Below, piece after piece: positions 36,576 through 46,176 of a stretch of 64,000 nucleotides of DNA. The stretch covers positions 310,001 through 374,000 of the forward strand of contig NZ_AXAU01000001.1 of assembly GCF_000472965.1 (NCBI RefSeq), given 5' to 3'. Source of the DNA: Bradyrhizobium murdochi. Lineage in GTDB: Bacteria; Pseudomonadota; Alphaproteobacteria; Rhizobiales; Xanthobacteraceae. The notes beneath the pieces are model-generated. The model was not told where the DNA came from. It did not search any database and saw only the letters and a program-made list of their open reading frames with translations. The translations under genes were made by a program, and so were the position numbers. How positions within the stretch are numbered: the stretch's first letter is position 1; each line of letters begins with the position of its first letter.

Positions 36576-37985
36576 TCACTGCGAATAATACATCTCGAAC
36601 TCGACCGGGTGCGGGGTCATTTCGAAGCGCTCGACTTCGGTCATCTTCAGCTCGATGAAGCTGTCGATGAAGTCATCGTCGAACACGCCGCCGTTCTTGA
36701 GGAAAGCGCGGTCCTTGTCGAGGTTTTCCAGCGCCTCGCGCAAGGAGCCGCACACGGTCGGGATCTGCTTCAGCTCTTCCTTCGGCAGGTCGTAGAGGTC
36801 CTTGTCCATCGCCGGACCCGGATCGATCTTGTTCTTGATGCCGTCGAGGCCGGCCATCAGCATCGCGGCGAAGCCGAGATAGGGGTTGGCCATCGGGTCG
36901 GGGAAGCGGACTTCGACGCGCTTGGCCTTCGGGTTCGCCGTATACGGGATGCGGCAGGAGGCCGAGCGGTTGCGCGCGGAGTAGGCGAGCAGCACGGGGG
37001 CTTCATAGCCCGGGACCAGGCGCTTGTAGGAGTTGGTCGACGGGTTGGTGAAGGCGTTGATCGCCTTGGCGTGCTTGATGATGCCGCCGATATAGTGGAG
37101 GCAGGTCTCCGAGAGGTCGGCATATTTGTTGCCGGCGAACACCGGCTTGCCGTCCTTCCAGATCGATTGGTGGCAGTGCATGCCCGAGCCGTTGTCGCCG
37201 TAGACTGGCTTCGGCATGAAGGTGGCGGTCTTGCCGTAGATGTGCGCGACCTGGTGGATGCAGTATTTATAGATCTGCATCTGGTCGGCCATCAGCGTCA
37301 TGGTGTCGAACTTCATGCCGAGCTCGTGCTGGGCAGAAGCGACTTCGTGGTGATGCTTCTCGACCTTGACGCCCATCTTGGCCATCGCGCCAAGCATTTC
37401 CGAGCGCATGTCCTGCACCGAGTCCTGCGGCGGGACCGGGAAGTAACCGGCCTTGGTGCGGATGCGGTGGCCGAGGTTGCCGCCCTCATACTCGGTGTCC
37501 GAATTGATCGGCAGTTCCGAGGAATCGAGCTTGAAGCCAGTGTTGTAGGGGGTGGTCTGGTAGCGCACGTCATCGAACACAAAGAATTCGGCTTCCGGTC
37601 CGAAGAACACGGTGTCGCCGACGCCCGACGATTTCACCATTGCCTCCGCTTTTTTGGCGATGCCGCGGGGGTCGCGGTTGTAGGGCTCGCCCGTGGTCGG
37701 CTCCAGCACATCGCAGACGATGACCATGGTGGTCTCGGCGAAGAACGGGTCGATCGTCGCGGTCACCGGATCGGGCATCAGGCACATGTCGGATTCATTG
37801 ATCGCCTTCCAGCCGGCGATCGAGGAGCCGTCGAACATCTGGCCTTCGGCAAAGGTGTCCTCTTCGATCATGCTGACGTCGAAGGTCACGTGCTGCCACT
37901 TGCCGCGCGGATCGGTGAAGCGCAGATCGACGTATTTTACGTCGTTGTCCTTGATCGATTTCAGGACGTCTTTAGCGGTCTTCAT
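36576..37985 (-). CDS. glnA: Glutamine synthetase type I
   Basis: 469 residues from ATG 37985, preceded by AAAGGGG. It makes glutamine from glutamate, ammonia and ATP as a dodecamer in the cytoplasm. Seen: [10 protein letters not shown] (50-59), [12 protein letters not shown] (metal glutamates, 127-138), [10 protein letters not shown] (265-273), the ATP-binding [13 protein letters not shown] region, [10 protein letters not shown], and the adenylylation site Tyr398 in KDLYDLP. GSI-beta type, so activity should be switched off by AMP transfer. It lies 139 bases downstream of glnB on the same strand, the usual glnBA order of rhizobia, with its own ribosome binding site. Confidence 0.96.
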   Translation of the reverse strand: MKTAKDVLKSIKDNDVKYVDLRFTDPRGKWQHVTFDVSMIEEDTFAEGQMFDGSSIAGWKAINESDMCLMPDPVTATIDPFFAETTMVIVCDVLEPTTGEPYNRDPRGIAKKAEAMVKSSGVGDTVFFGPEAEFFVFDDVRYQTTPYNTGFKLDSSELPINSDTEYEGGNLGHRIRTKAGYFPVPPQDSVQDMRSEMLGAMAKMGVKVEKHHHEVASAQHELGMKFDTMTLMADQMQIYKYCIHQVAHIYGKTATFMPKPVYGDNGSGMHCHQSIWKDGKPVFAGNKYADLSETCLHYIGGIIKHAKAINAFTNPSTNSYKRLVPGYEAPVLLAYSARNRSASCRIPYTANPKAKRVEVRFPDPMANPYLGFAAMLMAGLDGIKNKIDPGPAMDKDLYDLPKEELKQIPTVCGSLREALENLDKDRAFLKNGGVFDDDFIDSFIELKMTEVERFEMTPHPVEFEMYYSQ

Positions 37986-38124
37986 GAATACCCCTTTTGG
38001 CTTACGGACGGTTTCCGGAGCGCGACATTTCGCAGACGATCGATTGGACACCGCGAACGAAATCAGGCCGCGGAAGCAGCCCTTTTCTTGTTTTTCAGTC
38101 GCAAACTTTCGGATAGCACCCGGC

Positions 38125-38875
<751 letters not shown>

Positions 38876-40375
38876 ATGGAAGTTTTGACCACGACCGAGA
38901 TGGAGCGGGCCGACCGGCTGACGATCGCCGGCGGAACGCCTGGCTTCGCGCTGATGATGAGCGCCGGCCAGGCCGTGGCGGAGGCCGCGATGGATCTCGT
39001 CGAGGAGGGGCCGATCGTCGTGGTCGCCGGCCGCGGCAACAATGGTGGCGACGGCTTTGTGGCGGCCGCCGAACTCGCCGCACGCGGGCGTGAGGTTTCC
39101 GTCATCCTGCTGTGCGAGCGCGACAGCCTGCAGGGGGATGCCGCGCTCGCCGCGCGCGGCTGGAAATATCCGGTGTTGCCGTTCAACCCACAGGCGATCG
39201 GCAAGCCGGCCTTGATCGTCGACGCGCTGTTCGGCGCAGGTCTCAACCGTCCGGTCAAGGGCGATCCGCTCGAGATGATCGAGGCGATCAACGCCAACGG
39301 TGCGCCGGTGCTGGCCGTCGACCTGCCGAGCGGCATCAACGGCACCACGGGCGCGGTGATGGGCGCAGCAATCAACGCCGCCGAAACCGTGACTTTCTTC
39401 CGCCGCAAGCCGGCGCATCTGTTGATGCCCGGGCGCAAGCATTGCGGCCGCGTCCGCGTCGCAGAGATCGGCATCGATGCGCATGTGCTGCAGGAGATGC
39501 GGCCGCAGACGTTCGAGAACGTTCCGGAGAGCTGGCGAAAGTCGTTTCCGGTGCCTTCTATCGACGGCCACAAATATGCTCGCGGCCACGCCGTCGTGCT
39601 GTCGGGGGAATTGGCGTCGACGGGAGCGGCGCGGCTGGCGGCCCGTGGCGCGCTGCGGGCAGGGGCCGGCCTCGTCACCGTGGCCTCGCCGCGCGATGCG
39701 CTCGCCGTCAATGCCGCGGCGCTGACGGCGGTGATGGTTCGCCCCGTCGATAACGTGGTCCAATTCGCCGACCTTGTGGGCGACAGGCGGCTCAATTCCA
39801 TCGTGATCGGGCCGGGCGCCGGCATCGGCGCGCGGACGCGCGATTTCGTCCATACGGCGCTTTCGACGAAGCGCGGCCTCGTGCTCGACGCCGATGCGCT
39901 GACGAGTTTTGCCGAAGCGCCGGAGCGGCTGTTCGAGCAGATCAGGGCGAGCGAGGATCCGCAGGTCGTGCTGACCCCGCATGAGGGCGAGTTTCCGCGC
40001 CTGTTCAGCGATATCAGCAACAAGCACCCCGGCCGTTCGAAGCTGGAGCGGGTGCGCGACGCCGCCCAGCGCTCCAGCGCGGTGGTGCTGCTGAAGGGAC
40101 CGGACACGGTAGTGGCTTCGCCCGACGGGCGCGCCAGCATCGCCTCCAACGCGCCGCCCTGGCTCGCGACGGCGGGGGCCGGCGATGTGTTGGCCGGCAT
40201 GATCGCGGGGCTGCTGGCGCAAGGCGTGCCGGCCTATGAAGCCGCCTGCATCGGCGTCTGGATGCACGGCGAAGCCGCGGGCGAGGCGGGGCCGGGCCTG
40301 ATCGCGGAAGACCTTTCGGAAGTGCTGCCCGCCGTGTTCCGCCGGCTCTATGACGAGTTCGGGGTTGAGTACTAG
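38876..40375 (+). CDS. nnr: Bifunctional NAD(P)HX epimerase / dehydratase
   Basis: 499 residues from ATG 38876 (GAGGA upstream). It repairs hydrated NADH and NADPH. The N-terminal YjeF_N epimerase domain has VVAGRGNNGGDGFVAA (about residues 48-63), DALFGAGLNRPV and the AVDLPSGI catalytic strand; the C-terminal ADP-dependent dehydratase domain starts near residue 225 with HKYARGHAVVLSG, IGPGAGIG, LTPHEGEF and TAGAGDVLAGMIAGLLAQG. Both halves look complete. Cytoplasmic. Divergent from glnB. Confidence 0.95.
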   Translation: MEVLTTTEMERADRLTIAGGTPGFALMMSAGQAVAEAAMDLVEEGPIVVVAGRGNNGGDGFVAAAELAARGREVSVILLCERDSLQGDAALAARGWKYPVLPFNPQAIGKPALIVDALFGAGLNRPVKGDPLEMIEAINANGAPVLAVDLPSGINGTTGAVMGAAINAAETVTFFRRKPAHLLMPGRKHCGRVRVAEIGIDAHVLQEMRPQTFENVPESWRKSFPVPSIDGHKYARGHAVVLSGELASTGAARLAARGALRAGAGLVTVASPRDALAVNAAALTAVMVRPVDNVVQFADLVGDRRLNSIVIGPGAGIGARTRDFVHTALSTKRGLVLDADALTSFAEAPERLFEQIRASEDPQVVLTPHEGEFPRLFSDISNKHPGRSKLERVRDAAQRSSAVVLLKGPDTVVASPDGRASIASNAPPWLATAGAGDVLAGMIAGLLAQGVPAYEAACIGVWMHGEAAGEAGPGLIAEDLSEVLPAVFRRLYDEFGVEY

Positions 40376-40562
40376 CTCACCCGCCCGAGCTCTGAAGCTC
40401 GATCGCGATCACGAGCTGCCGTTGTTGATCTCAGTGTTGGTGTCATTCTTCTATTCTTCACGAATTTGTGAATCTGGGCCGGCGGAGGATTTGTCCGCGT
40501 CGTCGTCGTAACTTCAGAATTCACACGCGGCGAGCCGCGAAGACGGCAGGGGACGACGGCGA

Positions 40563-41138
40563 GTGAACGACGGCGGCAAGCGACGACGGTTTGAGGCGCT
40601 GGCAAGACCAGAACTCGATGCGCTGTTTCGTACAGCTCGGCGGATGACGGGCGATGCGGGGTTGGCTCAGGATCTTGTGCAGGATACCTGCCTCAAAGCC
40701 TACAAGGCGTTTTCGCTGGACGATGAACCCCGACAGATCCGACCTTGGCTTTTCCGCATCCTCATCAACGGTGTGGTTGATCATGCACGCCACCGCAAGC
40801 GGGAGGCTTTCGGAACGCACAACGCCGAATTGATAGCGGCAGCTCAGGCCGATCTTGAGCTTCATTCCCGGCCGGACCGCGCCCTCACAAGCCGCGAGAC
40901 GGGACGCGCCATCGAGGCGGCGCTCGCAGCGTTGCCAATCGATCTGCGCGCCGTTGCCATCCTCGTCCTTGTCGAAGAGGCGTCCTACGCCGACACGGCG
41001 GCGGCCCTCTCGATTACCGACGATCTCGTGCGTTCGCGATTGTCCCGCGCTCGCGACCTGCTGCGGCAACACCTCGCCGAGCATAACGACACGGTCGCGG
41101 CGCAAGCAGTCCAGCACCTCAAGCGAGGTCTTGAATGA
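40563..41138 (+). CDS. ECF-type RNA polymerase sigma factor
   Basis: 191 residues from GTG 40563. Region 2 at about residues 14-80 (LDALFRTARRMTGDAGLAQDLVQDTCLKAYKAF, IRPWLFRILINGVVDHARHRKR), region 4 at about 115-175 (AIEAALAALPIDLRAVAILVLVEEASYADTAAALSI, LVRSRLSRARDLLRQHL). Region 3 is absent, as in ECF factors. It overlaps the next gene by four bases (ATGA), the usual coupling of an ECF factor to its anti-sigma factor. A C-terminal extension of about 15 residues follows region 4. Its promoter and target genes are not evident; the operon itself is the obvious first candidate. Confidence 0.92.
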   Translation: MNDGGKRRRFEALARPELDALFRTARRMTGDAGLAQDLVQDTCLKAYKAFSLDDEPRQIRPWLFRILINGVVDHARHRKREAFGTHNAELIAAAQADLELHSRPDRALTSRETGRAIEAALAALPIDLRAVAILVLVEEASYADTAAALSITDDLVRSRLSRARDLLRQHLAEHNDTVAAQAVQHLKRGLE

Positions 41139-41959
41139 CGATGCACCCAACAGACACGACTGCCTGCGACAGACTCCGCATAGTCATCGGCGCCTTTGTC
41201 GATGGAGAGGCGGATGAGGTGGAAGCCAGCGACGTTCGCACGCATCTGCGCACCTGCGCTTCTTGCCGCGCGTTGGCGCATGATCTCTCGACGATCAATC
41301 AGTTCTCGAGCGCGCTCTCCGAGGAGCGCGCGCCAGAGCATCTGTGGCCGGGTATCGCGGCTCGGCTGGAGCAGGCCGATGCGACGGATCCCGCACGACG
41401 GGCACGTCCGGTTTGGCGTATGGCCGCGATTGCTTGTGCAGTTCTGATCACAACATTTGTGATCGTCGTGTCGATGCTGCCGAACCGCGATGTCGTGCAA
41501 GCGTCCGTCGAGGACTTCATTACCTATCGCGCCAAGGGCTGGACCGTCGATCTTGCCGCCCGTGACGGCCGGACGGTGACCGAGTGGGCGCAGGCGCGCG
41601 TGCCCTTCGCTGTGCCGCCGGTGACGGATCGGATTGGCGTGTTCGAGGTCGGCGGCGTGCGGCTCTGCTGGCTGCTGGAGCGGCGCCTGCTCGGCGTCAC
41701 TTACGAGACAGGCGATGATCGCGCAGTGCTTTATGTCATGGAAGCCGGTGGACTATCGCTGCCGCAACCGGATCGGGTGATCGGTGGCAATCGCCACGTG
41801 GCGGTGGCGCAGCACAAGGGTCATGGCGTGGCTGTCTGGACTGAAAACGATCTCGTGTTCGTTCTGGTCGCCGCTGAGCCTGTGTTTGATCGCATCTTGG
41901 AGTTAGCCGCTCAATCCATGCCCAAGCACGTTCGAATTGCCGCTCAGCATCCAGGCTGA
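41135..41959 (+). CDS. Membrane anti-sigma factor with HxxxCxxC zinc-finger motif
   Basis: 274 residues. N-terminal zinc-finger anti-sigma domain with His37, Cys41 and Cys44 in HLRTCASC, followed by a linker, one membrane helix (about 95-115) and a periplasmic domain of about 155 residues that I do not recognise (FITYRAKGWTVDLA, VGGVRLCWLLERRLLGVTYE with a single Cys, HVAVAQHKGHGVAVW). It should hold the sigma factor at the membrane and release it on a signal that may be redox or zinc related. Coupled to the sigma gene by ATGA. Confidence 0.85.
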   Translation: MTMHPTDTTACDRLRIVIGAFVDGEADEVEASDVRTHLRTCASCRALAHDLSTINQFSSALSEERAPEHLWPGIAARLEQADATDPARRARPVWRMAAIACAVLITTFVIVVSMLPNRDVVQASVEDFITYRAKGWTVDLAARDGRTVTEWAQARVPFAVPPVTDRIGVFEVGGVRLCWLLERRLLGVTYETGDDRAVLYVMEAGGLSLPQPDRVIGGNRHVAVAQHKGHGVAVWTENDLVFVLVAAEPVFDRILELAAQSMPKHVRIAAQHPG

Positions 41960-42016
41960 ACCAGCTCTTTCCCTCTCGTCGCATCGATCTCCAACCAAGG
42001 ACAGGAGTTTTCCGGA

Positions 42017-42970
42017 ATGTTCACCTTCGCCAATCCACAATCATCGACCGCGCAGGCGCAGATCGCGCTTGCGCTCCGCGTGGGCCTCGGTCTCGTCTTT
42101 ATTGCCGGCGGGATCGCCAAGCTGGAGCGCCTGCTCACGCCCATGAAAGCCAAGGGGATCGTCGACCAGTATGTCGGGCCGCTCGGCTACATCAACCAGA
42201 CCTTTCTTGATTGGCTGTTTGCGAGTCCTCTCGGAATGGTACTCACGCCGTGGAACTTCCTCACCGTGCTGTCGGCCTTCGAACTGATCTCCGGTGTTAT
42301 GCTGGTGATCGGCCTGATGGTGCGGCCGCTCAGTGCATTATGGGCATTGCTGCTGTGGAGTTTCGTGGTCTCGTTGCCGGTCGTGACGACGCCGGGTGTG
42401 GCTTTAACGGCGAAAACCTATCAGTCGCCAGCCGAGTTCATCCAGATCCGCGACATCGCGCTCTCCGGCTTCTTCTTCGTTCTATACAATCTTGGTTCCG
42501 GCGCTCGCAGCATGGACGCGGGCCGCTACCTCATGCCTGAGACGCTTGGCCGTGACTGGGAACCCATGGGCCTGCTGCTACGCGTATCGCTCGGTGCCGT
42601 ATTTCTCGTGGGCGGCCTTTTTGCAGGCTACGACAACATCATTACCTTCGGAGCACCGGGCTGGCTGCTGGCCATCATTGGCCTCGGCCTCATTGCAGGG
42701 GTCGGCGAGCGGTGGTTCGCGACGGCGGCTTGCGCGGTATTGCTGTGGTTCATGCTGACGAAGCTCCTTGCCGCGACCGGCGTCATCGCGTTCTTCAACG
42801 GGGTGAAGCGCGAGTTTGCGCTCCTGGCGGCGGCTGGAGCCATCGCCGCCTTCGGCGGCGGCAGCCTCTTCACGCTCGGCAAGATACAGGCTGCACTCGC
42901 CGGCTGGCGGGCCACATATTTTGGAGGTCGAGCCGAGCCTGCCCGGTCAGGTCACCGGCCTACGGCATGA
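42017..42970 (+). CDS. DoxX family membrane protein, duplicated
   Basis: 317 residues made of two DoxX-like halves, each of four membrane helices. First half: ALRVGLGLVFIAGGIAKLERLL (about residues 20-41) and FLTVLSAFELISGVMLVIGLMVRPLSALWALLLW; second half from about 180: LLLRVSLGAVFLVGGLFAGYDN. DoxX proteins are linked to thiosulfate:quinone oxidoreductase small subunits or to oxidative-stress membrane complexes. It follows the anti-sigma gene after 57 bases and is probably the main output of the ECF operon. Enzyme partner unknown. Confidence 0.8.
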   Translation: MFTFANPQSSTAQAQIALALRVGLGLVFIAGGIAKLERLLTPMKAKGIVDQYVGPLGYINQTFLDWLFASPLGMVLTPWNFLTVLSAFELISGVMLVIGLMVRPLSALWALLLWSFVVSLPVVTTPGVALTAKTYQSPAEFIQIRDIALSGFFFVLYNLGSGARSMDAGRYLMPETLGRDWEPMGLLLRVSLGAVFLVGGLFAGYDNIITFGAPGWLLAIIGLGLIAGVGERWFATAACAVLLWFMLTKLLAATGVIAFFNGVKREFALLAAAGAIAAFGGGSLFTLGKIQAALAGWRATYFGGRAEPARSGHRPTA

Positions 42971-43362
42971 TCCCGGCCAAGATGTGCAGCGTCGCTGATA
43001 CTGCACATCTTCTATGCGACGAAACGGTCACCAAACTTCGGTAGGTCGCTGGGTGAGCGCGCGCAGGTCGCCTCTGTCCTGGAGCGCGCCCGATGCGCCG
43101 CGAGCCGGCCGCTTTCGATGCGCAGGATATCTGCTCTCAAGTGCAGTCGCGGTTGAGGCCGCGCGGCACTTTTGCTCACAAAGCCGAGATGCTTCTCGAT
43201 GAAGTTCGTGATTGTCTACGAATAGTTTGTTGCAATGCATGAGTCTCTGTTGGCACACCGCGTCATTTCGCTGCGCTGCGTAATTTGGCCGCTATCGGGG
43301 CATAGCGGACTTTGGCAAGCCGACCGCGCGGCGGGTTTATGGTGTTCACCGCCTAGTCGTAA
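42971..43362. other. Gap downstream of the DoxX operon
   Basis: 392 bases. A perfect hairpin, AAGATGTGCAG (42979-42989) / CTGCACATCTT (43001-43011) with an 11-base loop, starts nine bases after the DoxX stop and probably ends the transcript, although the T tract is poor. I see no gene in the rest; short open frames there lack start context and family similarity. Confidence 0.55.
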
Positions 43363-44445
43363 TCAGACGAGATATTTCGCAACGGCGCGCTCATCCCATT
43401 CCAGCCCCAGGCCAGGCCCTCGCGCAGTCAACGTGCCGTCGATGATCTCGGCCGGCTGGGCGAGGATGACGCGGGCAAAATCGAGGAACTCCAGCCAGTG
43501 TGCCGTGGGCGTCACTGCCAATACGTGCGCGCTGGCTTCGGCGAAGAGATGGCTCGACATCGGGATGTTGGCGGCGTGCGCCTGGGCGGCAACCTGCAGC
43601 CAGCCGGTGACACCGCCGCACTTCATCAGATCGGGCATGATGAAATCGCTGGCGCCTAGCGCGATCGCTTCGGCAAAGCCGCGCGGGAACCACCAGTTCT
43701 CGCCGGCCTGAATCGGCGTCGGCGAAGTCTCGCGGACCTTGGCGTGTCCCGAGAGGTTTTCCTGCGGCACGGGCTCTTCGATCCAGTGCAGATCGTAGGG
43801 CGCGAGGCGAGCGATACGGCGCGCGGCTTCCGCGGGATCGAGCGACTGGTTGAAGTCGATCATCAGCGCGATGTCGGGGCCGATGAGGGCGCGCACGCCC
43901 TTGACCACGCGCTCGTCATTGGCGGCATTGCCGTCGCCGCCCTTGATCTTGATGCCGCGAAATCCTTGTTCGAGCGAGCGGCGCAGCGCTCTTTCGTCCG
44001 CCACCGGATCGACCACGCCATAGCTGTCATAGGCCCGGATCGGTTTTGGCGACCCGCCGAGCAGTTCAACCACCGGCTTGCCGGCCAACTGGCCGAGCGC
44101 GTCCCAGTAGGCCATGTCGAGGCCGGATACCGCCATGCCGACCAGGCCCTGCCAGCCGAGCAGGCGGAATTTTGCGTCCATTGCCGCCATCAGATCGTAG
44201 GGCGCAACCGGCTGGCCTACGAGTTCGCGCCCGATCTCCTCGATCAGGTGCACCAGTGGCTTTAGCGTCAGCTTGCTGTAGGCGAAAATGTAGGAGCGGC
44301 CGGTAACGCCCCGATCGGTCTCGACATCGATCAGGACCAGCGGGCCGACATCGATCACGCCAAAGGCGTTCTTCACCGGGCGGGCGAGCGGCACGACGAG
44401 CGCTCGCGCCTTGACGCTGCGGATGGCGGGAACCGGCTTGCTCAT
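43363..44445 (-). CDS. Mandelate racemase/muconate lactonizing enzyme family protein
   Basis: 360 residues, enolase superfamily. N-terminal capping domain to about residue 125, then the barrel with KIKGG (general-base lysines 166/168, KxK), metal ligands Asp197 (DFNQ), Glu223/224 (WIEEP) and Glu249 (AGEN), and His299 in MSSHLF. The KxK and His-Asp pair fit the mandelate racemase subgroup, which abstracts the proton next to a carboxylate. The substrate is unknown; the gene sits directly upstream of nothing that identifies it, but ends near an oxidase-like gene on the same strand (10 bases downstream of its start). Confidence 0.88.
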   Translation of the reverse strand: MSKPVPAIRSVKARALVVPLARPVKNAFGVIDVGPLVLIDVETDRGVTGRSYIFAYSKLTLKPLVHLIEEIGRELVGQPVAPYDLMAAMDAKFRLLGWQGLVGMAVSGLDMAYWDALGQLAGKPVVELLGGSPKPIRAYDSYGVVDPVADERALRRSLEQGFRGIKIKGGDGNAANDERVVKGVRALIGPDIALMIDFNQSLDPAEAARRIARLAPYDLHWIEEPVPQENLSGHAKVRETSPTPIQAGENWWFPRGFAEAIALGASDFIMPDLMKCGGVTGWLQVAAQAHAANIPMSSHLFAEASAHVLAVTPTAHWLEFLDFARVILAQPAEIIDGTLTARGPGLGLEWDERAVAKYLV

Positions 44446-44455
44446 GGCGTGCTCC

Positions 44456-45766
44456 TCATTCGACTGCGTACCATCGCACCAGGTGCGGTGCCGCCCAGTC
44501 GGTGGCGACGGATTCGATTAGCCAGCGGCCGGCATGCTCGGCGGCAAAGGCGATGCGTTGGGTCTGGCCGGGCTCGATCGCCAGCGTATCAAGCCAGAAC
44601 GGCTTCCAGCCGTCGTCGAGCCGGTCCAGCAGGCGGAAATGATGGCCGTGGAGGTGGAAAACGGTGGCGACCGCGGCGCGGTTGGTGAGCGCCAGCACCA
44701 CGGTGCGGCCTTTCCGGGCGCGGAAGGCGGGCGGAGCACTCACGGCAAAATTGGCTGGCGCCATCCAGTCGCCGGAAGGTCCGCCCAGCACAACATCGAT
44801 CCGGACGGCCCCCTTGAGGTCGAGCCGCTCGGGCAGGCCGTTGGAGGGCAGCGGCGGTGCGGGCGGCAGCGGGGCCGGGCGGGCCGGCGGTTCGTTGGAG
44901 ACAGTAAGTTTGCCGATCGGGCGGGCTTCCTTGCCATCATGCAGCAGGATCGCATGGGTCGTGCCTACTGAGGCGGTCAAATCGATGAAGGCGTCGACCC
45001 GCCCGCCCGGCGCCAGTACCAGCGCGCCATTGCGGGCCGGGAACGGCTCCGAGGGCTGGCTGTCGATGGCCATGACCCGGACCTCGAGCCCTTCCAGTTT
45101 GATAGCCATAACAGAGCGGTGGCAGCCGCTGATGATGCGGAGCCTGATCCGTTCGTTGCTCCGACCTGAGAGTTCGAGTGAAGTCCGGCCGTTAATCGTA
45201 TGGAGGGGTGCGGTGTCCTTCGGATCGATTCCCGGCGCGATCGCTGTTCCATCGGGCCTTGCCTGCCAGTCCTCGATCAGGAGCACTTCATCGCGGTCGA
45301 TGGCGACCTGCTCGGTTTCGCGAACGATCAACGGCCGTGCCCGCGTTGGTTGTGCCTGTCGATCGCCAAGCAGCCCGGGGTCGCAGAGGAAGGTCCCGGC
45401 GTGGCGCAGGGGAAGCTGCAAGGTGGCCTTGCCACCGCTTGTGAGGGCTCCGCGCGCCGTGAGGGGGGCGTGAGCCGGAATGCCGTCCATACCCCGCCAG
45501 TTGAGGACGACCGGCACTGGCAGCTCATTGGCAAAGGCGATCTCGGCCGTCTCGCCGCGCTTGAAGGTGAGGTCGGGTCCTTGCAGCGACCAGACCGGCG
45601 CGGCCGTACCGCCCGGCCGGAGTGCGAGAGTCTCCGGCGTGGCCTGTAACGTCAGCGGGGGACGTGTCTGGGCTGCGCCGGACGCCGGCCATGTCGGGGC
45701 CAGCGCGGCGGCGCCCAGCCCGGCCAGCAGTTCGCGTCGATCTAGCGTTGATTTGGGGCTTGCCAT
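44456..45766 (-). CDS. Multicopper oxidase-fold protein without copper ligands, Tat-exported
   Basis: 436 residues from ATG 45766. Twin-arginine signal DRRELLAGLG (residues 9-18) plus a hydrophobic stretch. Three cupredoxin domains can be followed, with the spacing of multicopper oxidases. Where the family has HWHG it has NWRG (89-92); where it has HSH it has CDP (128-130); HLHGHH (371-376) is kept; the C-terminal HCH motif with the T1 cysteine is replaced by ESVATDW (418-424). It is therefore likely a non-oxidase, like FtsP/SufI, or holds a reduced copper set. It is 10 bases upstream of the enolase-superfamily gene on the same strand. Confidence 0.8.
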   Translation of the reverse strand: MASPKSTLDRRELLAGLGAAALAPTWPASGAAQTRPPLTLQATPETLALRPGGTAAPVWSLQGPDLTFKRGETAEIAFANELPVPVVLNWRGMDGIPAHAPLTARGALTSGGKATLQLPLRHAGTFLCDPGLLGDRQAQPTRARPLIVRETEQVAIDRDEVLLIEDWQARPDGTAIAPGIDPKDTAPLHTINGRTSLELSGRSNERIRLRIISGCHRSVMAIKLEGLEVRVMAIDSQPSEPFPARNGALVLAPGGRVDAFIDLTASVGTTHAILLHDGKEARPIGKLTVSNEPPARPAPLPPAPPLPSNGLPERLDLKGAVRIDVVLGGPSGDWMAPANFAVSAPPAFRARKGRTVVLALTNRAAVATVFHLHGHHFRLLDRLDDGWKPFWLDTLAIEPGQTQRIAFAAEHAGRWLIESVATDWAAPHLVRWYAVE

Positions 45767-45921
45767 CGGACCAATGTGGACCATTTTCTGATGTGCCTGT
45801 CCTAGCTGTGACGCCTTGCCCCGGGGCTGTCAAAAAGGGCCATTTTTTTGCTGCGGAGGTGTAGGCTCATGTTATAAGCCCGCCGCCCGCGGCATCGCGG
45901 CCGGGTATGGATGCTTTTCAC

Positions 45922-46006
45922 GCGGGCGTGGCGGAACTGGTAGACGCGCTGGATTTAGGTTCCAGTGACGAAAGTTGTGGGGGTTCGAGTCCCTCCGCCC
46001 GCACCA
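45922..46006 (+). tRNA. tRNA-Leu (anticodon TAG)
   Basis: 85 bases with an encoded CCA end. Acceptor stem GCGGGCG / CGCCCGC, a D-arm with GGCGGAACTGGTAGACGC, anticodon loop TTTAGGT (TAG), a long variable arm and the T-arm GGGGGTTCGAGTCCC. It reads CUA and related leucine codons. Confidence 0.96.
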
Positions 46007-46176
46007 AGCGCTCTATCCAAGCGTTTGCATGACGAATACTGGAGGGCTTGCCTCCCCCTTTGGGGGAGCCAGGGTCAGCCGAACCACCGGCGCAGGGCTG
46101 CAAGGCTTGCGCGTCGAACAAAATTAGACACTGCCGCGGCCGCTTGGCCCGGCGCAAGCGGAAGAAGATTGACACC

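Noticed and set aside
43028..43258. Minus-strand reading frame of 76 codons in the gap after the DoxX gene
   Set aside because: No ribosome binding site, no family pattern, and position at the end of a convergent gap.
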